A model generated the notes under the pieces. It searched no databases. It was not told where the DNA came from and was given only the letters and a program-made list of their open reading frames with translations. A stretch of 64,000 nucleotides of DNA from an uncultured Pseudomonas sp. GTDB taxonomy: Bacteria; Pseudomonadota; Gammaproteobacteria; Pseudomonadales; Pseudomonadaceae. A program made the translations under genes and the position numbers. The stretch spans positions 534,023 to 598,022 of the forward strand of contig NZ_CAJYDW010000005.1 of NCBI RefSeq assembly GCF_913774235.1, read 5' to 3'. Below are positions 55,079-64,000 of the stretch, piece after piece (within the stretch, counting starts at the first letter, position 1; each line of letters starts with the position of its first letter).

Positions 55079-56017
55079 TTACTTGGCCAGCGAGGCCTTG
55101 ACCACCTCGGCGGCCGGCTTGCCATCGCGGCTGGTGACGCCGGCCAGCCACTGGTCGAGCTGCTGCGGATGGGCCTTCAGCCACGCCTTGGCCGCCGCAT
55201 TGGCGTTCTGCTTCTCGTTGAGGACCTTGTCCATCAACTGGTTTTCCATGTCCAGGGTGAAGGACAGATTGGTCAGCAGCTTGCCCACGTTCGGGCATTC
55301 CTGCACATAGCCCTTGCGTACGTTGGTGTAGATGGTGGCGCCGCCGTAGTTGGGGCCGAAGACGTCGTCGCCGCCCGAGAGGTAGGCCATCTTGAAGCGG
55401 GTGTTCATCGGATGGGGTTCCCAGCCGAGGAAGACCACCCACTGCTGGCGCCGCTCGGCGCGCTGCACCTGGGACAGCATCCCGGCCTCGCTGGATTCCA
55501 CCAGCTTGAACTTGCCCAGGTCGAAGGTGTTCTTGTCGATCATGCCCTGTATCAGGCGGTTACCGTCGTTGCCCGGCTCGATGCCATAGATCTTGCCGTC
55601 GAACTTGTCGGCGTTCTTGGCGATGTCGGCGAAGCTCTTCACCCCGGCGTCATAGACGTACTGGGGCACGGCCAGGGTGTACTTGGCTCCTTCCAGGTTG
55701 GCGCGGACGGTCTCGACGCTACCATTGTCGGCATAGGGCTTGATGTCGGCCGCCATGCTGGGCATCCAGTTGCCGAGAAAGACGTCGATGTCCTTGTTCT
55801 GCATGGACTTGTAGGTGACCGGCACGGAAATCATGTTGGTGGTGGGCTGGTAGCCGAGCGCCTTGAGGATCTCGCTGGTCACCGCCGTGGTCACGGTGAT
55901 GTCGGTCCAGCCCACATCGGCGAAGCGCACCTTCCCGCAGGACTCCGGCTCGGCCGCGAAGACCGCCAAGGGAGCCAGCAGCGCGATACCTAGCAAACGA
56001 CGCGAAACACCTTTCAT
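55079..56017 (-). CDS. Choline/betaine-type ABC substrate-binding protein (CbcX/BetX/CaiX family)
   Basis: Periplasmic binding protein (312 aa) of the OpuAC family. The signal peptide ends AVFA-AEPESC. KVRFADVGWTDITVTTAV, DVFLGNWMPSM, YGIEPGNDGN and VFLGWEPHPMN are the aromatic-box regions that bind quaternary amines. In Pseudomonas such proteins are often orphans that share one core transporter (CbcWV). No permease or ATPase gene is next to it. ATG at 56015-56017 with GGAGAG before it. Confidence 0.88.
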   Translation of the reverse strand: MKGVSRRLLGIALLAPLAVFAAEPESCGKVRFADVGWTDITVTTAVTSEILKALGYQPTTNMISVPVTYKSMQNKDIDVFLGNWMPSMAADIKPYADNGSVETVRANLEGAKYTLAVPQYVYDAGVKSFADIAKNADKFDGKIYGIEPGNDGNRLIQGMIDKNTFDLGKFKLVESSEAGMLSQVQRAERRQQWVVFLGWEPHPMNTRFKMAYLSGGDDVFGPNYGGATIYTNVRKGYVQECPNVGKLLTNLSFTLDMENQLMDKVLNEKQNANAAAKAWLKAHPQQLDQWLAGVTSRDGKPAAEVVKASLAK

Positions 56018-56298
56018 GAGTAGCTCTCCAAAAGATTATTGATTGACCGTTCAACTAATATTGGCAGAAGCCAGCTTGTAGCAAATCCGGGCCGACCTCG
56101 CCTATCACCGATGTCGCTGCCAATGCGGGATGCGTCGTCGATAGGGGTGAAGATGTCGTTAACAAGCTGTTGCCGTCGGAAGATATCACGACGCCTGGGG
56201 ACGAATGGGCGCCATGTAGGACGGCAACGCACCGGGCTGCGCTGAATCCTGACCCTACAGGGGCCTGGGAGCCAGCGCAGCCGTCGTCGCCAGAAGCC
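56018..56298. promoter_or_regulatory. Promoter region of the choline-binding protein gene
   Basis: 281 bases with no gene. TTGATTGACCGTTCAACTAA at 56039-56058 is an imperfect dyad closely resembling BetI operators. GGCTGCGCTG at 56235-56244 and CAGCGCAGCC at 56273-56282 form a 10 bp inverted repeat with CCCTACAGGG nested inside. This could be the hairpin that ends the GT39/arn operon, which stops at 56299. Confidence 0.55.
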
Positions 56299-57972
56299 TC
56301 AGGGCAACCGATAGACCAGGCAGACGTTGCCGTTCAGACGGCGTACCACCTCCGGTTCGAGCTTTTCCAGACGGGTACCGGCGAGCAACTCCCGGTCCTG
56401 CTTGGCGAGCACTATCCAGGAGCCCGCGGGCAGGCTGTCCAACTGGGCTTTCTGCTCGCGCGCGACGAAGAGGGGCTGCTCATCGTGCTTCAGGTTCATC
56501 ATGTAGCGGATCGCCCAGGCATCACGGTCGATGCCGAAGAACACCAGGGGACCGGGCTGCTGCTCGCGCAGGTTTTCGACCTGGGTGACGAAGCCGCGGG
56601 TGTCGTACTCCAGGTCCTGAACCGGCTCGACCACCACCACCAGCATCGACCACAGGGCGGCGAAGGCGAGGGCGCTGAGGGTCAACAGGCGCCTGGCCCC
56701 CTGCTGGCTGCGCCACTTGAGCAGGCTGAGCAGCTGGAGGCCGGCAAAGAACAGGATAAGAACGGGCAGCGACAGCTCGGGCCAATAGCCGTGTTTCTGC
56801 CAGAGATGCTGGCCGACCAGCAGGGCTACCAGCGCCAGCCCCGGCAACAGGCCCACCAGCAGCCGATAGGCCAGCGCCATCCCGCGTAGCCGGGACGCCG
56901 CCTGCAACAGTGCGAAGGCGGCGATCGCGGCCAGGAAGGGCACCATGGGGACGACGTAGTAAGCCCGCTTGAAATTCGGGATGGACAGGCCGACCAGGAT
57001 CACCAGACCGCAGCCGGCAAGCCACAGCAAGTGGCGCCGCTCAGGGCTGTCCGGGCCGAACAGCAGTTCGCGCCGCCAGGCCCACATCGCCAGCAGGGCC
57101 AGCGGCATCACCGGCAGATAGCGGTACAGCCCCAGCTGCAGATAGAACCAGAAGGGTTTGCCGCTTTCGTCCAGCCGGCCGCTGACCTGCATGTGCCAGA
57201 CCTCGGCGGCGAAGCCCTCACCGCCCTCCAGGCGGGCCAGCTGCATCAACGTCCACCAGCAACCAGCCAGCAGGATGAGCCCCAGCACGCCATAGCCGAT
57301 CAGGTTGCGGAGCGCCGCCGGCCGGCGTTGCGGGTCGCACCAGGCGGTCACCAGCCAATACAGGCTGACGATGGCGCAGGGCTCGATCAGCCCCAGGGGC
57401 CCGCGGATGGCGAAGCCCAGCACGAACAGCGGAAACACGAGCAGGCGCAGTCCGGGACGCTGGTCACGGTCGGCGCGGTAGAACAGGTAGAAGGTGGCCA
57501 GCACGACGAGGGCGACCAGCTGATCCAGGCAGACCGCGCGAGCCTTTTCCAGCCACTGGGGCGTCAGTACCACCAGCAGTATCGTCAGCAGCGCCCAGGC
57601 CCGGCTGCGGTCGGCGAGGATGCGGTAGGTCAGGCTCAACACGCCGGCCGAGGCCAGGGCCGTGGGCAGCACGTTGGCGAGGTGATTCGGCGCGCCGATC
57701 AGCCGGGCGGCGAGCCAGCTCAGCCAGGTCGCCGTAGCGGGATAGTCCGGGTAGGGCTGCCCGTAGGTGGTGGGGAAGAACGAGGGGCCGTGGCGGAACA
57801 TCTCGTTCAGGAACACCGCCCAGCGGTAATCGAAGCCCTGGGGGGCCTGATCCCAGATGCCCAGGGTGAAGAGCAGCACGGCCGCTGCGAACACCAGCAG
57901 GCTTTCGCTGCCCAGCTTGGCGCGGGAGAAGATCGTTGACGGCGGATCGATGGATATCTTCGGAGCTTTCAT
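56299..57972 (-). CDS. GT39-family membrane glycosyltransferase, ArnT-like (copy A)
   Basis: Integral-membrane GT-C glycosyltransferase (557 aa) with about 11-13 predicted spans, resembling ArnT and dolichyl-phosphate-mannosyltransferase-type enzymes. The first periplasmic loop has GFDYRWAVFLNEMFRHGPSFF and YPDYPATATWLSW, in parts. The ArnT DES motif is replaced here by D-x-R. It is about the same length as, and very similar throughout to, the next upstream gene. It ends the arn-ugd operon, 15 bp after copy B. It probably transfers a sugar from an undecaprenyl carrier; the acceptor is unknown. Confidence 0.8.
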   Translation of the reverse strand: MKAPKISIDPPSTIFSRAKLGSESLLVFAAAVLLFTLGIWDQAPQGFDYRWAVFLNEMFRHGPSFFPTTYGQPYPDYPATATWLSWLAARLIGAPNHLANVLPTALASAGVLSLTYRILADRSRAWALLTILLVVLTPQWLEKARAVCLDQLVALVVLATFYLFYRADRDQRPGLRLLVFPLFVLGFAIRGPLGLIEPCAIVSLYWLVTAWCDPQRRPAALRNLIGYGVLGLILLAGCWWTLMQLARLEGGEGFAAEVWHMQVSGRLDESGKPFWFYLQLGLYRYLPVMPLALLAMWAWRRELLFGPDSPERRHLLWLAGCGLVILVGLSIPNFKRAYYVVPMVPFLAAIAAFALLQAASRLRGMALAYRLLVGLLPGLALVALLVGQHLWQKHGYWPELSLPVLILFFAGLQLLSLLKWRSQQGARRLLTLSALAFAALWSMLVVVVEPVQDLEYDTRGFVTQVENLREQQPGPLVFFGIDRDAWAIRYMMNLKHDEQPLFVAREQKAQLDSLPAGSWIVLAKQDRELLAGTRLEKLEPEVVRRLNGNVCLVYRLP

Positions 57973-57987
57973 TGTTGCAGAGCCCGG

Positions 57988-59661
57988 TTAGGGAAGCCGA
58001 TATACCAGGCAGGGGTTGCCGTTCAAGCGGCGTTCCAACACTGGTTTGAGTTTTTCTAGGGCTGTACCTGCGAGCAGGTCGCTGTCTTGCCGGGCTAGCA
58101 CGATCCATGACCCGGCCGGAAGGGCATCCAGCTGCATGTTTTGATCGCGTGTGATGAAGATCGGCTGCTCGTCGTGATCTAGATTCATGATGTAGCGGAT
58201 AGCCCAGGTGTCTTGGCCGAGCCCGAAGAAAACAAGAGGTCCCGGCTGCTGTTCACGCAAACCTTCCACCTGAGTAACGAATCCCCGCGTCTCGTATTCC
58301 AGATCCTGAGCGGGCTCGATAACAGCTACCAGCATCAGCCAGAGGGTAGTGAAGGCGAGGGCGCTCAGCGTCAACAGACGTTTGGTACCGGACTGACTAC
58401 GCCATTTCATGAAACTCAAGAGCTGCAGGCCGGCGAAGAGAATGATAAGGCCCGGTAGTGATACGTCTGGCCAGTAGCCGTGTTTTTGCCAGACGTGGCG
58501 GCAAACGAACATCGCCACGATCGCTAGCACGGGTAGCAGGCCTACGAGCGTGCGAAAGGTGACCTCCATGCGACGCAGACGTGCCTCTGCCTGTATCAGC
58601 GCGAAGGCGGCGATTGCAGCCAGGAAGGGCACCATGGGCACGACGTAGTAAGCGCGTTTGAAGTGCGGAACAGACAAGCCGAGTAATATGATCAGCCCGC
58701 ACCCAGCAAGCCACAGCAGCTGTCGACGGTCGGCATTGTCCGGGCTGAAAAGAAATTCCCGCCGCCAGGCAAGGAGGGTCAGCAATGCCAGCGGCATTAC
58801 CGGCAGATAGCGGTAAAGACCAAGCTGCAGGTAATACCAGAACGGTTTGCCGCTCTCGTCGAGGCGTCCTGAGACCTGCATCTGCCAGACCTCGGCAGCA
58901 AAGGTGTCACCTCCTTCCAGCCGGGCCAGTTGCATCAATGTCCACCAGCATGCGGCCAGCAGGACGAGGCCAGCTATGCCATAGCCGATCAGGCCGCGCA
59001 AGGCAGCTGGTTTGTGTTGCGGATCACACCAGGCGATCACCACCCAGTACACGCTCACGATGGCGCAGGGCTCGATCAGTCCCAAGGGGCCGCGGAGGGC
59101 GAAGCCCAGTGCGAAAAGAGGAAAAACGAGCAGACGAAGCCTGGGGCTGTTATCACGATCAGCGCGGTAGAACAGGTAGAAACAAGCCAGCACGACGAGC
59201 GCGATGATTTGATCCAGACAGACGGCCCGCGCCTTTTCCAGCCACTGCGGGGTCAGCACGATCAGTAGCACGGTGAGCAGCGCCCAGGCCCGGCTACGGT
59301 CGGCAAGAATCCGATACGTAAGACCCAGAACGCCGGCAGAGGCCAGAGCCGTGGGCAGTACGTTGGCGAATTGATTGGGTGCGCCTATGGCCCTCGCGGC
59401 CAGCCAGCTCAGCCAGGTCGCTGTACCAGGATAATCGGGGTAGGGCTGGCCATAGGTGGTGGCAAAGAATGAAGGCCCGTGGCGGAACATCTCGTTGAGG
59501 AACACCGCCCACCGACCATCGAAGCCTTGAGGGGCTTGGTTCCAGATGCCGAGGGTAAACAGCACGGTTGCTGCTACAACCACGAACAGACTCTCGACGC
59601 CTAGCTTGCCCCGGGAGCCACGCAGCAACGGCGTGTCGATGGATAACTGCAGAGTTTTCAT
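57988..59661 (-). CDS. GT39-family membrane glycosyltransferase, ArnT-like (copy B)
   Basis: Tandem paralogue of copy A with the same 557-residue length, the same ends (SID...P near the start, CLVYRLP at the end) and long identical blocks such as LNEMFRHGPSFF and RAYYVVPMVPFLAAIAAFAL. By eye its codons carry more A or T in third positions than copy A and the arn genes, so the pair has drifted or one was acquired from a relative. It lies 27 bp after ugd. Like copy A it has D-x-R where ArnT has DES. Confidence 0.8.
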   Translation of the reverse strand: MKTLQLSIDTPLLRGSRGKLGVESLFVVVAATVLFTLGIWNQAPQGFDGRWAVFLNEMFRHGPSFFATTYGQPYPDYPGTATWLSWLAARAIGAPNQFANVLPTALASAGVLGLTYRILADRSRAWALLTVLLIVLTPQWLEKARAVCLDQIIALVVLACFYLFYRADRDNSPRLRLLVFPLFALGFALRGPLGLIEPCAIVSVYWVVIAWCDPQHKPAALRGLIGYGIAGLVLLAACWWTLMQLARLEGGDTFAAEVWQMQVSGRLDESGKPFWYYLQLGLYRYLPVMPLALLTLLAWRREFLFSPDNADRRQLLWLAGCGLIILLGLSVPHFKRAYYVVPMVPFLAAIAAFALIQAEARLRRMEVTFRTLVGLLPVLAIVAMFVCRHVWQKHGYWPDVSLPGLIILFAGLQLLSFMKWRSQSGTKRLLTLSALAFTTLWLMLVAVIEPAQDLEYETRGFVTQVEGLREQQPGPLVFFGLGQDTWAIRYIMNLDHDEQPIFITRDQNMQLDALPAGSWIVLARQDSDLLAGTALEKLKPVLERRLNGNPCLVYRLP

Positions 59662-59688
59662 TAAACACTATCCAGAGGAAATGCAGTG

Positions 59689-61041
59689 TCAGGCGGTGAC
59701 GGACTTACCGCGACCAATGGCGAAGTACTCAAATCCGCGCTTGGCCATGCGCTCGGGGTCGTAGAGATTTCGGCCGTCGAAGATCAGTGGCTGTTGCAAC
59801 TGCTGGAGGATGAGGTCGAAGTCCGGTGCCTTGAACTGCTGCCATTCGGTACAGATGATCAGGGCATCGGCACCGGCGAGCGTGGCCTCGGGCGTACCCA
59901 TGAGCACCAGGCGTTCGCCGTGGCCATAGAGGCGCTGCGCCTCGGCCATGGCTACCGGGTCGTAGGCGCGAACGCGGGCGCCCGCCGCCCACAGGGCCTC
60001 CATCAGCACCCGGCTCGGCGCGTCGCGCATGTCGTCGGTGTTCGGCTTGAAGGCCAGGCCCCAGAGGGCGAAGGTGCGGCCTTGCAGGTCCCCTTTGAAG
60101 TAACTCTGGATGCGTTCGAAGAGCTTGGATTTCTGCCGGGCGTTGATGGCCTCTACTGCCTGGAGCAGGTCCAGTGAGAGTCCCTGCTCTGCACCGGTGC
60201 GGATCAGCGCCTGTAGATCCTTGGGGAAGCAGGAGCCGCCGTAGCCACAGCCGGGATAGATGAAGTGGCTGCCGATGCGCGGATCGGCGCCTATCGCCAG
60301 GCGCACCGCCTCGATGTCGGCCCCTACGCGCTCGGCCACTTCGGCGATCTGGTTGATGAAGCTGATCTTGGTGGCCAGCAGGCTGTTGGCGGCGTACTTG
60401 GCGAGTTCCGCGCTGCGGATATCCATGAACTGGATGCGATCATGGTTACGGTTGAAGGGCGCATAGAGCTCCCGCATCAACTCGCGCGCCTCGGGCGAAT
60501 CGGTGCCGACGACGATCCGGTCGGGCCGCTTGCAATCGGCGATGGCCGCGCCTTCCTTGAGGAATTCCGGGTTGGAGACCACCTCGATGGGCAGGGTACG
60601 GCCTTCTTCGGCCAGCACCTCGTCGATGATGGCGCGAACGCGATCGCCGGTGCCCACCGGGACGGTCGACTTGTTGACCACCAGCAGCGGATCGCTGCCC
60701 CGGTGTTCCCGGCGCAGCCGAGCGATGCTCTCGGCCACGGCGAAGACGGCCGTGAGATCCGCGGAGCCATCCGCGGCCGGGGGTGTACCCACGGCGATGA
60801 ACTGAACGCTGCCATGGGCGACTGCCGTCGCCGCATCGTGGGTGAATTCCAGCCGGCCGTCGGCCAGGTTGTTGCGCACCAGCTCTTCGAGACCTGGCTC
60901 GTAGAGGGTGATTTCCCCGCGTTTGAGGCGGTCGATCTTGCTCTGGTCGATATCCATGCACAGGACCTGATGGCCCACTTCGGCCAGTACGGCGGCCTGC
61001 ACCAGGCCGACATAGCCGATGCCGAATACGCTGATGTTCAT
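59689..61041 (-). CDS. ugd: UDP-glucose 6-dehydrogenase
   Basis: Makes UDP-glucuronate (450 aa), the precursor of L-Ara4N for lipid A. Rossmann motif GIGYVGLVQAAVLAEVGH, STVPVGTGDRVR, NPEFLKEGAAIADCKRPDRI in two parts, and the catalytic Cys in GYGGSCFPKD are visible. Its ATG overlaps the arnF stop by 4 bp. Located at the end of the arn block, as PA3559 is in P. aeruginosa. Confidence 0.94.
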   Translation of the reverse strand: MNISVFGIGYVGLVQAAVLAEVGHQVLCMDIDQSKIDRLKRGEITLYEPGLEELVRNNLADGRLEFTHDAATAVAHGSVQFIAVGTPPAADGSADLTAVFAVAESIARLRREHRGSDPLLVVNKSTVPVGTGDRVRAIIDEVLAEEGRTLPIEVVSNPEFLKEGAAIADCKRPDRIVVGTDSPEARELMRELYAPFNRNHDRIQFMDIRSAELAKYAANSLLATKISFINQIAEVAERVGADIEAVRLAIGADPRIGSHFIYPGCGYGGSCFPKDLQALIRTGAEQGLSLDLLQAVEAINARQKSKLFERIQSYFKGDLQGRTFALWGLAFKPNTDDMRDAPSRVLMEALWAAGARVRAYDPVAMAEAQRLYGHGERLVLMGTPEATLAGADALIICTEWQQFKAPDFDLILQQLQQPLIFDGRNLYDPERMAKRGFEYFAIGRGKSVTA

Positions 61042-61439
61042 AGGGTATTCCTGAGAGAGGAGGAGACAGGAGGGCGGTCGCTACCGACGAGGGCAACACC
61101 GACGACGATCAGCGCTATGCCCAGTAACGGGCGCGCGGAGGTGAATTCGGCGGCGCCCGGTAGCCAAAGGGCGCCGAGATGGACCAGCACGTAGGAAAGA
61201 CTCAAGGCGGCGTAGGCGCGGCCCAGCGGTATCCTTGCCAGGGCGATCAGCCAGGCCAGCATCGACAGGGCATAGCAGGCCACGCCGAACGCCAGTTGCA
61301 CGCCGGCGGTGCTGAGCAGAGCGCCAGGATGAGTTGGCCAGCTGGACACGGGGGGTAACTGCACCAAGGCGTAGCGCAGGGTCAGTTGGGCCACGGAGGT
61401 CAGCCCGATGCTGGCGAAGAGCGCGATCAGGCTGCTCAC
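61038..61439 (-). CDS. arnF: ArnF, undecaprenyl-phosphate-L-Ara4N flippase subunit
   Basis: Small EamA/SMR-like membrane protein (133 aa, four spans) that with ArnE moves Ara4N-undecaprenyl phosphate to the periplasmic face. It has LARIPLGRAYAALSLSYVLVH typical of the family. The GTG at 61437-61439 overlaps the arnE stop as GTGA. A longer reading to 61490 lies in arnE in another frame. Confidence 0.88.
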   Translation of the reverse strand: MSSLIALFASIGLTSVAQLTLRYALVQLPPVSSWPTHPGALLSTAGVQLAFGVACYALSMLAWLIALARIPLGRAYAALSLSYVLVHLGALWLPGAAEFTSARPLLGIALIVVGVALVGSDRPPVSSSLRNTL

Positions 61440-61777
61440 CCCGGGCCACCCAGCAGCCCGGCACCCAGCACGATGCACAGGCAGCCCCACCAGGCTCTGG
61501 GCCCCATCCGCTCATGGAACACCACACGGGCGAGGAGCGTGACTGCCAGGATATTGAGTGACAGCAACGGGTAGGCGATGCCGACCGGGACGCGCTGCAG
61601 CACCGCGAACCAGAGCAGCAAGGCGGTTCCCAGGCAGGCCAGTGCCAACCATAGCCACCTCGAGCCCAGGCGAGCGGCGAGTCCCGAGCCTGCGTTCGCC
61701 GCCTTCTTCTGCCCGAACTGGCTGGCACTGGTGAGCAGGATGACGGCCAGGATCAGCATCCCTTCCGTGGCCGTCAC
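61436..61777 (-). CDS. arnE: ArnE, undecaprenyl-phosphate-L-Ara4N flippase subunit
   Basis: Small four-span membrane protein (113 aa) partnered with ArnF. The family segments QFGQKKAA and VGIAYPLLSLNILAVTLLA are present. A GTG at 61775-61777 overlaps the arnT stop by 4 bp. An ATG six codons in is a possible alternative start. Confidence 0.88.
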   Translation of the reverse strand: MTATEGMLILAVILLTSASQFGQKKAANAGSGLAARLGSRWLWLALACLGTALLLWFAVLQRVPVGIAYPLLSLNILAVTLLARVVFHERMGPRAWWGCLCIVLGAGLLGGPG

Positions 61778-63417
61778 CGCGCGGTCCTCGGATAGACCAG
61801 CAGCACGAGGCGCTCCTTGACGACCTTGTCCGAGGTGGCCGGCAGGCTCGCCAGCAGGCGATCGTCACTGTCGCCACTCATCCGCAAGAGCACGGCGATG
61901 GAGCCTTCGCGGCGGTGCTCCTCGATCCAGGCGGGCAGCTCGCCGTCAGCCAGCAGGCGACCGCTGTCGGGCCGGCGTTCGAAGCCGTACTTCAGCTCGC
62001 CTGGGCCGCCGACGATCACGACGTCCGAGCGGCGAGTCGCCCAAGCCATGCTGGCCGCTGCGCCGAGGTCGTTACTGACCAGCAGGTGGGCCGGTTGCAA
62101 CTTGCGCAGCTGATCCTGGACGAAGACGCTGGGCAGCTTGTTGTAGACCAGGCCCTTGGGCAGGGCGACGGTGAGTAGCGGCAGTACCAACCACATGGCC
62201 AAGGCTGGGGCCAGGGCGGTTTCCTTCGGCCACAGCAGGGCCCCCAGGCCGGCCAGCACGAAGCCGAGGGGCGCCAACAGTGCCAGTCCCCAGGCCAGGT
62301 TGTCGGGGCCACCATAGATCCGATCGTCGAACACCATCAGGGCGCCGAACCCCAGGATGCCCAGCAGCAGGTTGCAGGCGCCGTTGAGACGCAGCGCTCG
62401 CCATTGACCGGCCCGATAGGCGTCGAACAGCACCCGCGCCAGCAGCGGCACCAGGGCCGCCATCGCCGGCAGCAGATAGGTGGGCAGCTTGCCGCGGCTG
62501 AGGCTGAAGAAAATCAGCTGGCTGACGAAGGCGAGTCCCAGGAAAGCCGTGCCGCTGTGCTTGCGTGCCTGCCAGAGCGTGCCCAGGGTCCGGGGCAGCA
62601 GACCGGCCCAGGGCAGGATGGCCAGCAGCAGCACCGGCCCATAGAACCAGAAGGGTCGCTCGTGCTGGGCGTCGTCGCTGGCGAATCTCTGGATGTGCTC
62701 GTGCCAGAAGAAGAAATTCCAGTAGTCCGGATCGCGGTGGGCCACCAGCAACGCCCAGGGCGCGACCACCAGGGCCGCGACGATGACCGCCACGGGGCCG
62801 CGGCAGATCAGCTCCAGGAGCCGGCGTTGCCAGAGGAAGAACGGCAGTGCCACCAGCACCGGCAGCACCAGGGCGAGAAAGCCCTTGGTCAGCAGGCCGC
62901 AACCGCAGGCCAGGCCCAGCAGCGCCCAATTACCCAGGGCGGCGCTGCGGGTCGTGGCCGCCTGGGCCTGCCAGAGGGCGAGCAAGGCCAGGGTGGTCCA
63001 GAAGGCGAATTGGGCGTCCAGGGTCACATAGGTCGAAGACGCCGAGACGGCCAGGCAGGAGAGATAGAGCACGCCGGCCAGCAACGCCTGGAGACGGTCG
63101 CCCCAGATCAGGCGGGTCAGGCGGACGACGAGGGCCGCGGTGGCGAGGCCGGCCAACAGCGGCACCAGGCGTACGCTGAGCAGCGAATCACCCAGCCAGG
63201 CCTGGGCGATGGCCTGGGTCCAGTAGCCGCCGATGGGCTTCTCGAAATAGGGCAAACCGAGGAAGTGCGGCACCACCCAGTCACCGCTGCGCCAGAGTTC
63301 CTGGCCGATCTGCGCGTAGCGCGATTCGTCCGGAATCCACAGACCCCGCCAATTCAGGGGCAGCACGTACGCCAGGAGCGCGAGGGGCAGCAAGCACAGC
63401 AAACGCAGTCGACTCAT
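61774..63417 (-). CDS. arnT: ArnT, L-Ara4N lipid A transferase
   Basis: Membrane transferase (547 aa) that adds 4-amino-4-deoxy-L-arabinose from its undecaprenyl carrier to lipid A phosphates, giving polymyxin and cationic peptide resistance. The first periplasmic loop keeps [15 protein letters not shown] and [16 protein letters not shown], the catalytic Asp/Glu and carrier-binding region. ATG at 63415-63417 overlaps the arnD stop (ATGA). An upstream start at 63435 would lie in arnD. Confidence 0.94.
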   Translation of the reverse strand: MSRLRLLCLLPLALLAYVLPLNWRGLWIPDESRYAQIGQELWRSGDWVVPHFLGLPYFEKPIGGYWTQAIAQAWLGDSLLSVRLVPLLAGLATAALVVRLTRLIWGDRLQALLAGVLYLSCLAVSASSTYVTLDAQFAFWTTLALLALWQAQAATTRSAALGNWALLGLACGCGLLTKGFLALVLPVLVALPFFLWQRRLLELICRGPVAVIVAALVVAPWALLVAHRDPDYWNFFFWHEHIQRFASDDAQHERPFWFYGPVLLLAILPWAGLLPRTLGTLWQARKHSGTAFLGLAFVSQLIFFSLSRGKLPTYLLPAMAALVPLLARVLFDAYRAGQWRALRLNGACNLLLGILGFGALMVFDDRIYGGPDNLAWGLALLAPLGFVLAGLGALLWPKETALAPALAMWLVLPLLTVALPKGLVYNKLPSVFVQDQLRKLQPAHLLVSNDLGAAASMAWATRRSDVVIVGGPGELKYGFERRPDSGRLLADGELPAWIEEHRREGSIAVLLRMSGDSDDRLLASLPATSDKVVKERLVLLVYPRTAR

Positions 63418-64000
63418 TGTTGAACTCCTAACCATCCCTGGCGCCCTGCGAGGCTGCCGCGGACAACGCTTCCTTCTGGAAGCTCTTGTGGATCATCGGG
63501 CAGGCGTTCGCCTAGGGTCCCGAAGTGGATGTCCTGCTCCCGCGCCGCCTTGAGCAGGGCGCGGAAATCCTCGGCGAAGGCGATGCCTTCCACCTCGGCA
63601 TGCAGGGTGTAGACGTTGAGCGCATTGGGGCGGAACAGCTTGAGCAGATAGGCGTTCCAGTCGCCGGCGGCGAGATCCGGACCGACCACCTCGTCGAAGG
63701 TCGGCATGTCCACCGGGATCTGCGGCGTGCCGTGGCCGCCGTTGCTCAGCCGCGGACGGAACAGGGCGCTGCCGCGGCAATCGCTGTTGTAGCGCAGGCC
63801 AAAGGCCTCCTTGGCCAGCACCACCCGCGGATCGGCGCGCCAGCCGGCGGCGGCGGAGCAGTCGACCTGGGCACCGAGGATGTCTTCCAGGGCGTGCAGG
63901 CCGCGGCCGAATTCCTCGCCCAGGCGTTCCAGGCTCCAGCTGCCGGTATGGGCCTGCCAGGCATGGTGGTCCCAGGCGTGCAGCCCGACCTCGTGGCCCC
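63414..64000 (-). CDS. arnD: ArnD, deformylase of undecaprenyl-phosphate-Ara4FN (5' end outside window)
   Basis: Polysaccharide-deacetylase-type enzyme that removes the formyl group from Ara4FN-undecaprenyl phosphate. Only the C-terminal 195 codons lie in the window. They include [15 protein letters not shown] with the metal-binding H-x3-H type histidines, [14 protein letters not shown] and [17 protein letters not shown]. Start lies beyond 64000. The upstream arnBCA genes are expected there. Confidence 0.92.
   Translation of the reverse strand, partial: GHEVGLHAWDHHAWQAHTGSWSLERLGEEFGRGLHALEDILGAQVDCSAAAGWRADPRVVLAKEAFGLRYNSDCRGSALFRPRLSNGGHGTPQIPVDMPTFDEVVGPDLAAGDWNAYLLKLFRPNALNVYTLHAEVEGIAFAEDFRALLKAAREQDIHFGTLGERLPDDPQELPEGSVVRGSLAGRQGWLGVQQ

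Noticed and set aside
1..64000. CRISPR array, tRNA or rRNA genes, complete insertion sequence or prophage
   Set aside because: I looked for regularly spaced repeats, cloverleaf-like segments, transposase or integrase motifs and found none that I could support.

Overview
The window is about 64 kb of GC-rich, densely packed DNA with the gene content of a Pseudomonas-like gammaproteobacterium: a full phenylacetate (paa) catabolon, FeaR/TynA/FeaB aromatic-amine oxidation, an arn lipid A modification operon, a CbcX/BetX-type choline-binding protein, RND efflux and several chemoreceptors. A member of the P. oryzihabitans/psychrotolerans group is possible, but that is only a guess from gene content. 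No rRNA, tRNA, CRISPR array or complete insertion sequence was seen. The first gene (paaZ) and the last gene (arnD) run off the window.

Layout. 1-13916: phenylacetate catabolism. Minus-strand operons paaF-G-H-I-J, paaK and paaA-B-C-D-E-Z face plus-strand paaY and the repressor gene paaX. 13934-19238: a LysR-type regulator divergent from six tightly packed genes (PanE-like reductase, VOC, MaoC hydratase, CaiB/BaiF CoA-transferase, AroE-like, AroQ-like). This is a coherent CoA-dependent catabolic cluster that I cannot assign to a known pathway. 19304-25063: a small inverted-repeat element, an OsmC-YcaO fusion protein, a chemoreceptor and FeaR. 25128-29223: copper amine oxidase TynA and phenylacetaldehyde dehydrogenase FeaB, which feed phenylacetate to the paa genes. 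29266-34004: gamma-glutamyltransferase with a polar amino-acid ABC importer and a GntR regulator. 34184-39709: a LacI-controlled binding-protein-dependent importer with a phosphodiesterase. 39845-48170: an RND efflux system with a MipA/OmpV protein, an outer-membrane factor and a divergent two-component system. 48350-53156: a two-domain NitT/TauT-like ABC permease and ATPase with its own two-component pair and no binding protein. 53309-56017: a second chemoreceptor and an orphan choline-binding protein behind a BetI-like operator. 56299-64000: the arn operon end (arnD, arnT, arnE, arnF, ugd), extended by two tandem 557-residue GT39 paralogues.

How it fits together. TynA turns 2-phenylethylamine-type amines into aldehydes, FeaB makes phenylacetate, PaaK makes phenylacetyl-CoA, PaaABC(D)E epoxidises it, PaaG isomerises it to the oxepin, PaaZ opens and oxidises it, and PaaJ, PaaF and PaaH take it to acetyl-CoA and succinyl-CoA. 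PaaX probably acts through TGATAC-type sites found before paaA, paaF and paaY. The paaA and paaF promoters share a two-part motif with almost identical spacing. Two related miniature inverted-repeat elements, one of them between paaJ and paaK, share an internal core although their ends differ.
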